Virus record (IMG/VR): IMGVR_UViG_3300027911_000021
Location: 1-47,878 of that record
Reading direction: 5' to 3' (one strand)
From: a virus
Length of the DNA: 47,878 bases
Part shown: positions 14,430 through 21,844 of the stretch, piece by piece
Numbering within the stretch: the first letter of the stretch is position 1
Layout of the letters: each line of letters starts with the position of its first letter
Notes under the pieces: generated by a model
Databases searched by the model: none
Told to the model about the DNA's origin: nothing
The model's input: the letters and a program-made list of their open reading frames with translations, nothing else
Made by a program: the position numbers and the translations under genes

Positions 14430-14504
14430 AACGTAATGCAATACGTTTGGCAATAGAAGGCTATCACGTTTTTGTGATGCGTTTAGTTATGCACAACGTA
14501 TTGC
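14430..14504. promoter_or_regulatory. Divergent control region with AACGTA/TACGTT palindromes
   Basis: In the 195-base gap between a leftward and a rightward gene, AACGTA (14430..14435) and TACGTT (14442..14447) form a perfect palindrome with a 6-base spacer. GCAATACGTT (14438..14447) is also a perfect 10-base inverted partner of AACGTATTGC (14495..14504). Between them ATCAC (14463..14467) and GTGAT (14474..14478) form another palindrome with a 6-base spacer. The gap is AT-rich compared with its surroundings. The ribbon-helix-helix protein encoded next may bind it and regulate itself. Confidence 0.65.
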
Positions 14505-14556
14505 TACGAGGTGGGATTGGTGCTAGCAGCGATCCAAGCAGGAAAGGATCTGATCA

Positions 14557-14736
14557 ATGGCTCGCCCCCGCATAGGAGAGGAAAAACGAGCGTCGACTGG
14601 CATCGCTCTGCGTGTGACGCAAGAGATGAAGGACGACGTTGATCGCCTAGCTGCAGCCCGAAAGGTTGGAATCGCGGATGTCGTGAGGGAGGCGATCAAG
14701 GACTACTTGGTGAGGCAGGCGGGGAAGCGCGCATGA
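14557..14736 (+). CDS. Ribbon-helix-helix DNA-binding protein
   Basis: A 59-residue protein that fits the ribbon-helix-helix fold closely: a beta strand TGIALRVTQEMKDDVDRLAA with the strand-helix boundary at RVTQEM, a turn ARKVGI, then a second helix ADVVREAIKDYLVRQ. Such dimers insert the strand into the major groove and often repress their own promoters. AGGAAAGGATC at 14540..14550 provides the ribosome site. The gene lies 53 bases after the palindromic region at 14430..14504, a likely autoregulatory target, and its stop overlaps the next ATG (ATGA). Confidence 0.75.
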   Translation: MARPRIGEEKRASTGIALRVTQEMKDDVDRLAAARKVGIADVVREAIKDYLVRQAGKRA

Positions 14737-15029
14737 CCGCTCCGGTATGGATGAAGTTGGACCCCGAAAACTTCGAGACGTGCGCGAGCGTCAGTTGTGG
14801 TCACTCGCCGGCCGCTTGGCGGATGGAGGCGGCCGGCACTGGGTCGTTCTACTGCGAGGCGTGCCATACCAAAATCGCAGGCCGTGAGGGCCCGTCATTC
14901 ACACAGGACCAGATATTGCGACGGGTGCGGCGGGCGTTAGGTGAGGCGCGAGACCGCGTGATGATTTCGCAGGCACAGTACGACGCGCTCTACGATCGGA
15001 TGAGCGCACCATTCATCGAAGACGTATGA
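14733..15029 (+). CDS. Zinc-ribbon protein, paralogue B
   Basis: A 98-residue protein. The first 50 residues nearly repeat those of the protein at 8865..9095 (WMKLDPENFETCASVSCGHS, then RMEAAGTGSFYCEACHTKI), with the same Cys-x4-Cys-x-His ... Cys-x-x-Cys pattern. The C-terminal half differs: a basic helix, QILRRVRRALGEARDRV, then an acidic end. It is in an operon with the ribbon-helix-helix gene (ATGA overlap) and may be a small regulator or cofactor. The duplication is clear; the function is not known. Confidence 0.65.
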   Translation: MTAPVWMKLDPENFETCASVSCGHSPAAWRMEAAGTGSFYCEACHTKIAGREGPSFTQDQILRRVRRALGEARDRVMISQAQYDALYDRMSAPFIEDV

Positions 15030-15041
15030 GGGGGGTAGGTC

Positions 15042-15605
15042 ATGTTCGTAAAATCGCGCTGGGTCTTGGTTTCGTGGTTTGTGCTATCTGGTGTCATGGC
15101 CGCGCACGCCGCTGATGACCCTCCAAAGCTGCCGACCGTACCGCTGCCGGCAGACGAAGCCCTGTTCTTGAAAACGATTGAGGAGGCGCGGGCGGCCTAC
15201 GATGCGGCGCCGAACGAGATGGCGCGTGGGGCCACCCGCCCTGCTCGTATGCGGCGCCTCTGTGCGATCCAGCCGAGCCCGAAGGTCCGGGCGTGGGTCG
15301 GGACTGTTGAAATGTTGAGTTCCACGTCGAAGGGCAACGGCGTGCTGGCCGTCCGTCTGAGCGAGCACGTGCTCTTGCATACCTGGAATATCGAAACCGG
15401 CGATGTGGGGACTTTGATCCAAGTTGGTGGCAAGGTCTTTGAGGCAGTCTCGGCGATGAAAGCAGGTGCTGTGGTCAGTGTATCAGGCCGGCTGATCCAG
15501 GATGACGAGGACTGCTTCAGGGAGACGAGCGTCTTCGTCTATGGCGGTATGCACAGTCCGGATTTCCTGTTCCGATTTGATGACGTAAAGCTAGTCGGTC
15601 AGTAG
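15042..15605 (+). CDS. Exported protein with OB-like domain
   Basis: A 187-residue protein with a classical signal peptide: MFVKSRW, a hydrophobic core VLVSWFVLSGVMA, and a likely cut after AHA (about residue 23). The mature part (about 75-187) is beta-rich. It contains VRAWVGTVEMLSSTSKGNG, VLAVRLSEHVLLHTW, VQVGGKVF-like strands and VVSVSGRLIQDDEDC, a layout seen in small exported OB-fold-like proteins. It carries two Cys, near the start and end of the domain. It is probably periplasmic and could alter the host envelope or exclude other phages. No specific family is recognised. Confidence 0.6.
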   Translation: MFVKSRWVLVSWFVLSGVMAAHAADDPPKLPTVPLPADEALFLKTIEEARAAYDAAPNEMARGATRPARMRRLCAIQPSPKVRAWVGTVEMLSSTSKGNGVLAVRLSEHVLLHTWNIETGDVGTLIQVGGKVFEAVSAMKAGAVVSVSGRLIQDDEDCFRETSVFVYGGMHSPDFLFRFDDVKLVGQ

Positions 15606-15621
15606 GCTAGAGGTGATCACG

Positions 15622-16248
15622 ATGAGCCGTTACCTGATGCGAACTCTCGCCTTTGCCGCGCTGGGCCGCCCCGCGCGGCGCTATCAGCCGATCTTGCCAG
15701 CGGTGCCGGTGAGCGCGCCTGATATCGGGTCTGGCCACGTCTATGCCCTGATCAATCCGGCCATGCCCGGCCTGGTCAAGATCGGCTTCACGACCGTTTC
15801 GGTTGAAGGTCGGGCCGCCGATCTCTCGCGCGCCACCGGTGTGCCGCAGTCATTCCAGGTCCTGTGCTCGCTCTCCTGCCGGGACCCGCAAACCGTGGAG
15901 GCGCGGCTCCATCGCTATTTTGCGGAGCGCCGGGTGCGGGGATCGGAATTCTTCTCGATACCGCCCGAGGATGCTCTGATCGCCTTTGAGGCCATGCGCG
16001 GTCTGTTGGGTGCCGCATACGCTCTCCCCGCGAGCCCGGCCCGTGCCCGGTCATGGCTGTGGCCGTTCCCCCCGCTGTCGGCATGGTCCGATTGGCTCGT
16101 CGTGCTCGGTCTCGTGTTTATTCTAGGCTACATGCGCGAGGTCGACTGGGTCTCGGTCTGGCAAACGAGGCCATGGCTCGTATGGCTGGCGCTCTATTTT
16201 ATCGGGTGGATCGTTTGGCGGTTCGTGCGGAAGGCGGAGAGCGGGTGA
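15622..16248 (+). CDS. Membrane-anchored GIY-YIG (T5orf172) protein
   Basis: A 208-residue protein. Residues about 37-127 form a T5orf172 domain of the GIY-YIG superfamily: GHVYALINP (38-46) for the first strand, LVKIGFT (51-57) for the second, R64, then VEARLHRYFAERRVRGSEFF (92-111) with the conserved Glu and His. After it come a Pro-rich linker and two hydrophobic segments (about 157-171 and 185-201), so the nuclease-like domain is tethered to the inner membrane. GIY-YIG domains cut DNA using the Tyr, Arg and Glu seen here. ATG 15622 is chosen because AGGTGATC, fully complementary to the 16S rRNA tail, ends 3 bases before it. A role in excluding incoming DNA is speculative. Confidence 0.7.
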   Translation: MSRYLMRTLAFAALGRPARRYQPILPAVPVSAPDIGSGHVYALINPAMPGLVKIGFTTVSVEGRAADLSRATGVPQSFQVLCSLSCRDPQTVEARLHRYFAERRVRGSEFFSIPPEDALIAFEAMRGLLGAAYALPASPARARSWLWPFPPLSAWSDWLVVLGLVFILGYMREVDWVSVWQTRPWLVWLALYFIGWIVWRFVRKAESG

Positions 16249-16261
16249 TCACAACGGCCAA

Positions 16262-16297
16262 GAGTTATCTACGGTTTTGCGGAAGTGCAGATAACTC
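16262..16297. promoter_or_regulatory. 9-bp inverted repeat before the next gene
   Basis: GAGTTATCT (16262..16270) and AGATAACTC (16289..16297) pair perfectly across an 18-base loop, starting 13 bases after the preceding stop and ending 17 bases before the next likely start. No T-run follows, so a protein-binding site or RNA stem near the ribosome site is more likely than a terminator. Confidence 0.45.
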
Positions 16298-16314
16298 AAA
16301 CGGAAGGTAGGTCG

Positions 16315-16512
16315 GTGCCAACGTCCGAACAGATCGATGCGGCCGCCCTCATCTTGAGGCGCCTTCGCGGCTGTGACGCTCCGCTTCAGTCGGACGGATC
16401 GTTGCCATGCCCATTCTGTTTGTGGGGGTGGGGTGGAGAGAACGGCAACGACGAAACCGGCTGTATGTTCGCGGCCGAAGAAATGTTGAAAGCGGCCGAG
16501 GCCGCGAAGTGA
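16315..16512 (+). CDS. Small Cys-containing protein
   Basis: A 65-residue protein from GTG 16315, with GGAAGGTAGG just upstream; a longer form from GTG 16285 is possible. It begins with a helix (QIDAAALILRRLRGC), then PCPFCLWGWGGENG and a third Cys (ETGCMF), and ends in an Ala/Lys-rich helix. The CxFC plus later Cys suggest a small metal site. Last gene before the late-control region; function unknown. Confidence 0.55.
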   Translation: MPTSEQIDAAALILRRLRGCDAPLQSDGSLPCPFCLWGWGGENGNDETGCMFAAEEMLKAAEAAK

Positions 16513-16648
16513 AGTGGGCTTGGCGGCGCTCCGGCGCGGATACAACCGTCACACCAGCAACGCCAAAACTTAGCCAATTCAGTTCCCACTTCGACGCCAC
16601 TGGACCGCACAGCGGTCTGAAATCGTGCAGATTTATTTCTGAAGCCTG

Positions 16649-16677
16649 TTGACACTTAGTGCGAAACCAGATAGCGA
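16649..16677 (+). promoter_or_regulatory. Possible late promoter
   Basis: A perfect -35 hexamer TTGACA (16649..16654) is followed after 17 bases by TAGCGA (16672..16677), a weak -10. It faces the structural operon. A start near 16684 would place a strong terminator only 20 bases downstream, recalling lambda pR', where a factor must let polymerase pass. Confidence 0.4.
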
Positions 16678-16703
16678 ATCAGGCACAGTCGCAAGACGTA
16701 TGA

Positions 16704-16742
16704 AAAACCGGCAACGCTCCCCAACAGGGTGCTGCCGGTTTT
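16704..16742 (+). terminator. Rho-independent terminator, probably bidirectional
   Basis: AAAACCGGCA (16704..16713) pairs perfectly with TGCCGGTTTT (16733..16742), followed by CTCGTTTCT. The A-run on one side and T-run on the other let it work in both directions. It separates the 14.5-16.5 kb operon from the late genes. Confidence 0.7.
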
Positions 16743-16873
16743 CTCGTTTCTGGGCTGTCATATCGACTGATCCGGCGGGCTTCCTCACACATCAGGCCCT
16801 TACCCTAGCGCCCCGTGAAGCCACGCGCCGCGAAGACGTTGACGTTGTCCCAGACCAGATTCGAGAGACCCTC

Positions 16874-17077
16874 ATGGCGAAGAACCGCACCAAGGCGCCG
16901 GCGAAGGCCGCCGCCAAGTCGAAGCCCGTCAAGGCGAAGGCCAACGGCGCGAAGGCCAACGGCGCGGCGAAGCCGGTAGCGCTCAAGCCATCCGAGCTAG
17001 CCCTTGTAAATGCCGAGATCGTCGCACTGCGCGCGCGTATCGCCAAGCTCGAAGCGCGTCGCTGGTTCTTTTTCTGA
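16874..17077 (+). CDS. Small basic Lys/Ala-rich protein with coiled-coil end
   Basis: A 67-residue protein. The first 37 residues are Lys/Ala-rich, histone-like repeats (KAPAKAAAKSKPVKAKANGA), followed by a short amphipathic helix LALVNAEIVALRARIAKLEA and an aromatic end RRWFFF. The basic region probably binds DNA. It opens the late operon, immediately before the terminase genes. ATG 16874 has GAGAG upstream; the in-frame region before it is not likely translated. Confidence 0.55.
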   Translation: MAKNRTKAPAKAAAKSKPVKAKANGAKANGAAKPVALKPSELALVNAEIVALRARIAKLEARRWFFF

Positions 17078-17090
17078 GATCGAGCCACCC

Positions 17091-17285
17091 ATGGCCTGCA
17101 CCGGTTGCCAGCAACTGCGCGCCGGGGCGGTCAGGGCGCTTGCGAGCGGTCGCCTGTCCGAAGCCGCGCGCATCGCCGCAACCGGCCTTCGCCATATTGT
17201 GACGGGAACGACGCCGCCGGCAAAGGCCGCGCCGCCCGTCGTCAGACACCCCTATGTCCGGCCGAGGCTCAAGCCGCGGGCCTGA
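17091..17285 (+). CDS. Small basic protein with N-terminal CxxC
   Basis: A 64-residue protein beginning MACTGCQQLRAGAVRALASG and continuing as one basic helix with a Pro/Arg-rich tail. The single CxxC could bind metal as a dimer. It lies between the basic protein and the small terminase gene. No family is recognised. Confidence 0.5.
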   Translation: MACTGCQQLRAGAVRALASGRLSEAARIAATGLRHIVTGTTPPAKAAPPVVRHPYVRPRLKPRA

Positions 17286-17307
17286 GACACAACCGGATCA
17301 CCCGATC

Positions 17308-17949
17308 ATGGCTTCCCAAACCCGGCGCACGGCGCCCGACCGGCTGACGCCGGCCCAGTCCAAATTCTGCGACCACTATGCCCTCCACGGCAACGGCGCC
17401 GAGGCCTATGCCCACGCCTATCCGGCCTCGCGAAAGCAGTCTCCGAAGTACCGCGGCAACAAAGCGGTGCAGCTTCTCAAGAAGGTAGGAATCAAGGGTG
17501 GAATCGCCGCCCGGTCCGAACGGGCCTCGGAAATGGCACTCCACGAGTTCGAAATCAGCGCCCATCGGGTGCTCCAAGGCCTTGCGGCAATTGCCTTCGC
17601 CGACCCCGGCGATTTCTATCAATGGGGCAGTCGTCGGGTGCCGATCTACAACAAGGACGGCAGTCCGCGGCACGACTCCAAAGGCCGTCAGGTCTTCGAG
17701 GATGTGCCCTATCTTACCATCAAGCCGTCGAATGGCCTGACCCGTGAGCAGCGGGCCGCCATCGTCGGGGCCGATCTGACCGTCTCGCAGACCGGAAAGC
17801 AGATGCTTTCGATCAAGATGGCCGACAAACGGGCGGCTCTGCGGGACCTCGGTCAGCACTTGAAGCTCTTCACCCAAGGCATAGACATCGGCGGCAAGGG
17901 GGGCGGTCCGGTCCAGCTTGTCATCTCGAGCGCCGAGGATGCCCTTTAA
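17308..17949 (+). CDS. Terminase small subunit
   Basis: A 213-residue protein of the Terminase_2 type. Residues about 10-65 hold the family's LTPAQSKFCDHYALHGNGAE opening, the AYPASRKQS...GNKAVQLLKKV helix-turn-helix and the RSER end. A longer middle region with FADPGDFYQWG and KLF completes the usual plan. It recognises phage DNA and feeds it to the large subunit, encoded directly downstream with an 11-base overlap. ATG 17308 is preferred to an earlier in-frame GTG because the conserved region starts soon after it. Confidence 0.85.
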   Translation: MASQTRRTAPDRLTPAQSKFCDHYALHGNGAEAYAHAYPASRKQSPKYRGNKAVQLLKKVGIKGGIAARSERASEMALHEFEISAHRVLQGLAAIAFADPGDFYQWGSRRVPIYNKDGSPRHDSKGRQVFEDVPYLTIKPSNGLTREQRAAIVGADLTVSQTGKQMLSIKMADKRAALRDLGQHLKLFTQGIDIGGKGGGPVQLVISSAEDAL

Positions 17950-19219
17950 GTACACCGCCGACCAGGCCACCGCTCTGCATCTGCTCGGCGGTCCGGCGCG
18001 TCATACGATGCTGTATGGCGGCGGCCGGTCCGGTAAGACGTTCCTCTTGACCTCGGCCATGGTCATCCGCGCCATGAAGGCGCCGGGCTCGCGCCATGCC
18101 ATCTTCCGGCACCGCTTCAATCACCTCAAGGCCTCGATCGGTCAGGACACCTTTCCCAAGGTGATGCAGTGCCGGTTTCCCGGCGTGCCCTACCACATCG
18201 ACCGCAGTGACTGGGTCATCAAGGTCGGCGGCTCGGAAATCTGGCTGCTCGGCCTCGACGACAAGGACCGCACCGAGAAGATTCTCGGCCAGGAATTCGC
18301 GACCCTCTACTTCAACGAGTGCTCGCAAATTGCTTATAGCGCCGTGCTCATGGCGCGGACCCGACTGGCGCAGAAAACGACGCTGGTGCCGCGGGCCTAT
18401 TACGACTGCAACCCGCCAGGCTCCAAGCACTGGACCTCGCTCATCTTCGTCGGCAAGAAGGATCCGGCCTCCAAGCCAATGGGCGCGCCTCTGCCCAACC
18501 CGGACAATTTCATCGCGACCGTGATGAACCCGGAAGGCAATGCCGAAAACCTTCCGCCTGAGACCCTGGAAGAATTGCGCAACCTGCCCGAGCGGCAGCG
18601 CAACCGCTTCTATCTCGGCAAGTTCACGACCGATCTCGACAATGCGTTGTGGACGCCTGAGAGCTTTCACCGTGTCGATGGTGATCCGGTCGAGCTTGCC
18701 AAGGAGTGCGATCGCGTCGTCGTTGCTGTCGATCCTTCGGGCTGTGACGGGGCTGAGGACAAACGCTCCGACGAGATTGGCATTACGGTCGCCGGCCGCT
18801 ACCGCGGACAGAAGCGGTACGTCGTGCTTGCCGACCGCACGCTGCGCGGCAGTCCGGATCAATGGGCGCGGGCGGCGTGCAAGGCCTATTCCGACTTCAA
18901 GGCCGACACCGTGATCGCCGAGCGTAACTACGGCGGCGCGATGGTCGAGCATACGATCCGGTCCGCCGACCGTTCCGTCCCCGTTAAGGTGGTGACGGTG
19001 CATCGCGGTAAAAACATCCGTTCCGAGCCGATCTCTGTGCTCTACGCCAAAGGCCTGGTGGACCATGTCCAGGGGCTTGGTGATCTTGAGGACCAGGCGA
19101 CCAACATGACCACAGCCGGATACATGGGCGAGAAATCTCCGGACCGCCTCGATGCCGCCGTTCACGCCCTCTCCGACCTGTCGCAGGGTCGGACCATCAC
19201 CTTCCACGGCATCGCCTGA
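17939..19219 (+). CDS. Terminase large subunit
   Basis: A 426-residue packaging motor. The Walker A motif is YGGGRSGKT (26-34) and the Walker B-like TLYFNE (122-127) ends in the catalytic Glu, though with Asn instead of Asp before it. The nuclease domain has D265 in VVAVDPS, E328 in IAERNYGG and D405 in SPDRLDAAV. It translocates DNA into the prohead and cuts it. Compared with many phage terminases of about 500 residues it is compact. The domain is homologous to the separate protein at 9108..9683 but clearly of a different lineage. The start overlaps the small-subunit gene and the stop abuts the portal start. Confidence 0.93.
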   Translation: MPFKYTADQATALHLLGGPARHTMLYGGGRSGKTFLLTSAMVIRAMKAPGSRHAIFRHRFNHLKASIGQDTFPKVMQCRFPGVPYHIDRSDWVIKVGGSEIWLLGLDDKDRTEKILGQEFATLYFNECSQIAYSAVLMARTRLAQKTTLVPRAYYDCNPPGSKHWTSLIFVGKKDPASKPMGAPLPNPDNFIATVMNPEGNAENLPPETLEELRNLPERQRNRFYLGKFTTDLDNALWTPESFHRVDGDPVELAKECDRVVVAVDPSGCDGAEDKRSDEIGITVAGRYRGQKRYVVLADRTLRGSPDQWARAACKAYSDFKADTVIAERNYGGAMVEHTIRSADRSVPVKVVTVHRGKNIRSEPISVLYAKGLVDHVQGLGDLEDQATNMTTAGYMGEKSPDRLDAAVHALSDLSQGRTITFHGIA

Positions 19220-20742
19220 TGGGCATCCTTTCCCGTCTTAATCCGTTCCGCACCCGGTTTGAAGCCAAGACCGACCCGGTCTTTTCGCAGATGCCGACCG
19301 TCGCGGCCCCGATCAACGCGGCCCAAATGGACACGCTGACCTCGTTCCTGTTTGGCGAGCGGTTTGGCGAATCCGAGAACTATTACCTCCCGCCGGCGCT
19401 CTGCTGGCGGCTCTACAAGCAGGTATCCACGCTGGCCAAGGTCGTGGACCTGATCGCAGATCAGGCAGCCCGTTTGGGCATCGTCATCGAGGTCGACGGC
19501 CAGCCCGATCCTGAGCATCCCTTTGGTGCCCTCCTGGCGCGTCCCGGTTACGGCCGTTCCCGGCGCCAGCTCATCAAGGAACTGGCGGTCCAGCAGCTCG
19601 TGTCGGGGACCGGCTACCTGCACGGCATCGGCATGCTCGACCGCCCGCCGGTCGCCCTCGATGTCATCAAGTCTCACTTCATGAACCCCATCCAGGGGCC
19701 GGATATGTGGCCGTCCCAGTTCCGCTATTCGGAAGGCACGCGCTCGGCGAATTTCATGCGCGATGGCGCCATCGATCTGCGCTACACCGACGGCGCCTTG
19801 AACGAGATGGTCGCGATCCTTGACACCATGGGCGACCTGCGCGGCGTCGGTCTGTCGCGCCTGCAGGCGGTTCGCAGCGACGTCGACCTCCGCTTGCGCG
19901 GCACCGAGCACAACGCCGCCTTGATGCGCAACGGCGCGCGGCCCTCCGGAGCCTTCGTTTTCAAGGAAAACTTGACCCCGGAGCAGGCCGAGGACGTCAA
20001 GGCGCAGATCAATGCCCAGCTGGGCGGCCCTGGCGGCGCCGGCAAAATTGGCGTTTTCGGCGGCGGAGAAGCGACGTTTCAAGAGTTGTCGAAGTCCATG
20101 CGAGACATGGATTGGACGAACCTGCACCGCCTGACCGACGATGCCATCGTCGCGCGCTACAACGTGCCGATCACGCTGTTCAATACCGACGCGCAGACCG
20201 ACAATAATTACGAGACGGCTTGGTATATGCTCTACGAGCTGGCCGTGCTGCCGACCGCGGAGATTATCACCGACGGTCTAGCCCGCTTTGCCTCGGTTCG
20301 CTATGGCGAGGATATCTCGATCACGATCGACCCGCTGTCGAACGAGGTGCTGTCCAAGCATGCCCAGGACCGATCCGTGAGGCTCTATGCCGCGAACCTC
20401 GTCACCCGCAACGAAGCGCGCGAGATGATCGGCTACGAAGAGACGATCGGCGGCGATACCTTCTATCAGTCGATGGGGCTTGTTCCCGCCGGTTACGATT
20501 ATTTTACCGACCACGGCTCTCCGTCGCCCGAAGTCGCCGCCGCGCTCGGCCTCAATCCCGACGGCAGCGATCCGGCCGCGGACGCCAAGAAACCGGCGCC
20601 CAAGCCCGAACCCGACACGGCCGAATCCGACAGCCAGAAGTCGCTTGCCCTTGGTGGCGGACGCAAGGGCCGTTCCGCCAAGCCGAACCGGTCGACCCGG
20701 CCAGGTGCGCGACGCGGGTCAGCCCCTACTGTTCTGAACTAA
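19219..20742 (+). CDS. Portal protein (HK97 family)
   Basis: A 507-residue portal of the HK97/PF04860 type. The core includes LRGTEHNAALMRNGARPSGA (about 228-245), the FGGGEATFQELSKS region and YNVPITLFN, all characteristic of the family's stem and clip. The C-terminal 80 residues form a Pro/Ala/Lys-rich, low-complexity tail (about 430-507), longer than is common, which may reach into the capsid. It forms the dodecameric channel through which DNA enters and the tail joins. The ATG overlaps the terminase stop by one base. Confidence 0.9.
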   Translation: MGILSRLNPFRTRFEAKTDPVFSQMPTVAAPINAAQMDTLTSFLFGERFGESENYYLPPALCWRLYKQVSTLAKVVDLIADQAARLGIVIEVDGQPDPEHPFGALLARPGYGRSRRQLIKELAVQQLVSGTGYLHGIGMLDRPPVALDVIKSHFMNPIQGPDMWPSQFRYSEGTRSANFMRDGAIDLRYTDGALNEMVAILDTMGDLRGVGLSRLQAVRSDVDLRLRGTEHNAALMRNGARPSGAFVFKENLTPEQAEDVKAQINAQLGGPGGAGKIGVFGGGEATFQELSKSMRDMDWTNLHRLTDDAIVARYNVPITLFNTDAQTDNNYETAWYMLYELAVLPTAEIITDGLARFASVRYGEDISITIDPLSNEVLSKHAQDRSVRLYAANLVTRNEAREMIGYEETIGGDTFYQSMGLVPAGYDYFTDHGSPSPEVAAALGLNPDGSDPAADAKKPAPKPEPDTAESDSQKSLALGGGRKGRSAKPNRSTRPGARRGSAPTVLN

Positions 20743-20746
20743 AGGC

Positions 20747-21820
20747 GTGTCCCACGCCCGCCTGCTCGAGGCTAAGATTGCTCTCGAGGCCGAGATCGCC
20801 GAGCCGGTCCAGCGCATCCTGAAGGGTCACGTCGCGGCCCGCTTGAACGGCCAGATCCCGAACTCGGCCCCGGTCCTCCAGTCGGTGCTTTTGAACCACT
20901 ACGCCCGCACCGTCATGGTGGTCACGGGCCGCCGCCCACCGCGCACGCCCTCCCTCGAGGAGGCCGTCGTCGGCTTCATCCACGGCGAGCGCCTGCGCCA
21001 CCGGGCCCGGCTGCAGACCTCGCTCATCGTCAACGGTCTGGAACGCCTCATCGCCCGGCACAATTCCCGGGTCGGTCGCAAGGCCCTGTCGTCCCTGGAA
21101 GGGCGCTTGCCAGCGACTGAAGCCGTGATCGAGACCAAGGACGCGCACCACGTTTCCGGCGACGCACTCGCTGCCAGCATCGCCGCCCGGGCCGCCTCCA
21201 TCGCCAACGCCAACACCAACGGCGTCGCCGAGGAAGCCCGCTTTGCGGTCGCCCTGCAGGAAGCCCAAGGGGCCGCCCTGTCGAAGTCGTGGCTGACCGT
21301 GCTCGACCCCCGGGTTCGCCCGGCCCATTACCTCGCCGAAGGCCAGACGGTCTCCGGTGACCGCCCCTTCGACGTGTGGGGCGAGCCCCTGATGTATCCC
21401 GGCGACATGACGCTTGGCGCAACGCTTGGTAACGTCATCAACTGCCGGTGCAGCGCCGACTACACCGCCCGCCGGTCGGATGGTTCAACGATCGAAATAT
21501 CGGCCCTGCCGCGCCTGGTTGCGGTCCATCCCGCCGACATGGACGACGCCGCTCGGCCCTTGAAGCCGACGCCCGAGGTTCGCCTCGACGACGGCGTGCA
21601 CGGCTCGGTCATTCTGGACGATCTCGAGCCGGCTCGGCTCGATTTTACTATGAACACGATCACCCTCCGACGCGGCGGGGAGGTGTTGGGATGGGCGACC
21701 GCGAGTGAAGTTGCCGGGGGGCATCTCGTACTCGACGCGCTGCATATCGCTGACGGCGCGCGCGGACTTGGCATTGACGGGCTGATCGCCCGCTCGATTG
21801 CCGCTCACAACAAGACGTAA
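20747..21820 (+). CDS. MuF-like minor head protein with GNAT-like C-terminal tail
   Basis: A 357-residue protein of the phage head morphogenesis/MuF type. Residues about 178-240 carry the marker region SWLTVLDPRVRPAHYLAEGQ, the WGEPLMYPGD block and NCRC (232-235). The first 170 residues are helical, as in the family. After the MuF domain lie about 60 linker residues and then a segment (about 305-357) with VLGWATASEVAGGHLVLDAL and RGLGIDGLIARSIA, which recalls acetyltransferase motif A (V...RG.GIG..L). Only the later part of such a fold is present. The start is GTG 20747, five bases after the portal stop. MuF proteins are few per head and may be injected. Confidence 0.8.
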   Translation: MSHARLLEAKIALEAEIAEPVQRILKGHVAARLNGQIPNSAPVLQSVLLNHYARTVMVVTGRRPPRTPSLEEAVVGFIHGERLRHRARLQTSLIVNGLERLIARHNSRVGRKALSSLEGRLPATEAVIETKDAHHVSGDALAASIAARAASIANANTNGVAEEARFAVALQEAQGAALSKSWLTVLDPRVRPAHYLAEGQTVSGDRPFDVWGEPLMYPGDMTLGATLGNVINCRCSADYTARRSDGSTIEISALPRLVAVHPADMDDAARPLKPTPEVRLDDGVHGSVILDDLEPARLDFTMNTITLRRGGEVLGWATASEVAGGHLVLDALHIADGARGLGIDGLIARSIAAHNKT

Positions 21821-21844
21821 CGCCCTCCATCAAGGACATCGCTC

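Larger units (their letters stand above)
16513..16873. other. Non-coding control gap before the late operon
   Basis: This 361-base gap holds a 6-bp palindrome GACCGC-aca-GCGGTC (16603..16617), a possible sigma-70 promoter (16649..16677) and a strong terminator (16704..16742). The remaining 130 bases up to the first late gene hold nothing I can support. No convincing gene lies on either strand. Confidence 0.6.

Noticed and set aside
16262-16297. Terminator, or DnaA box pair, at the 9-bp inverted repeat
   Set aside because: There is no T-run after the stem, and TTATCTACG is too far from TTATNCACA to be called a DnaA box.
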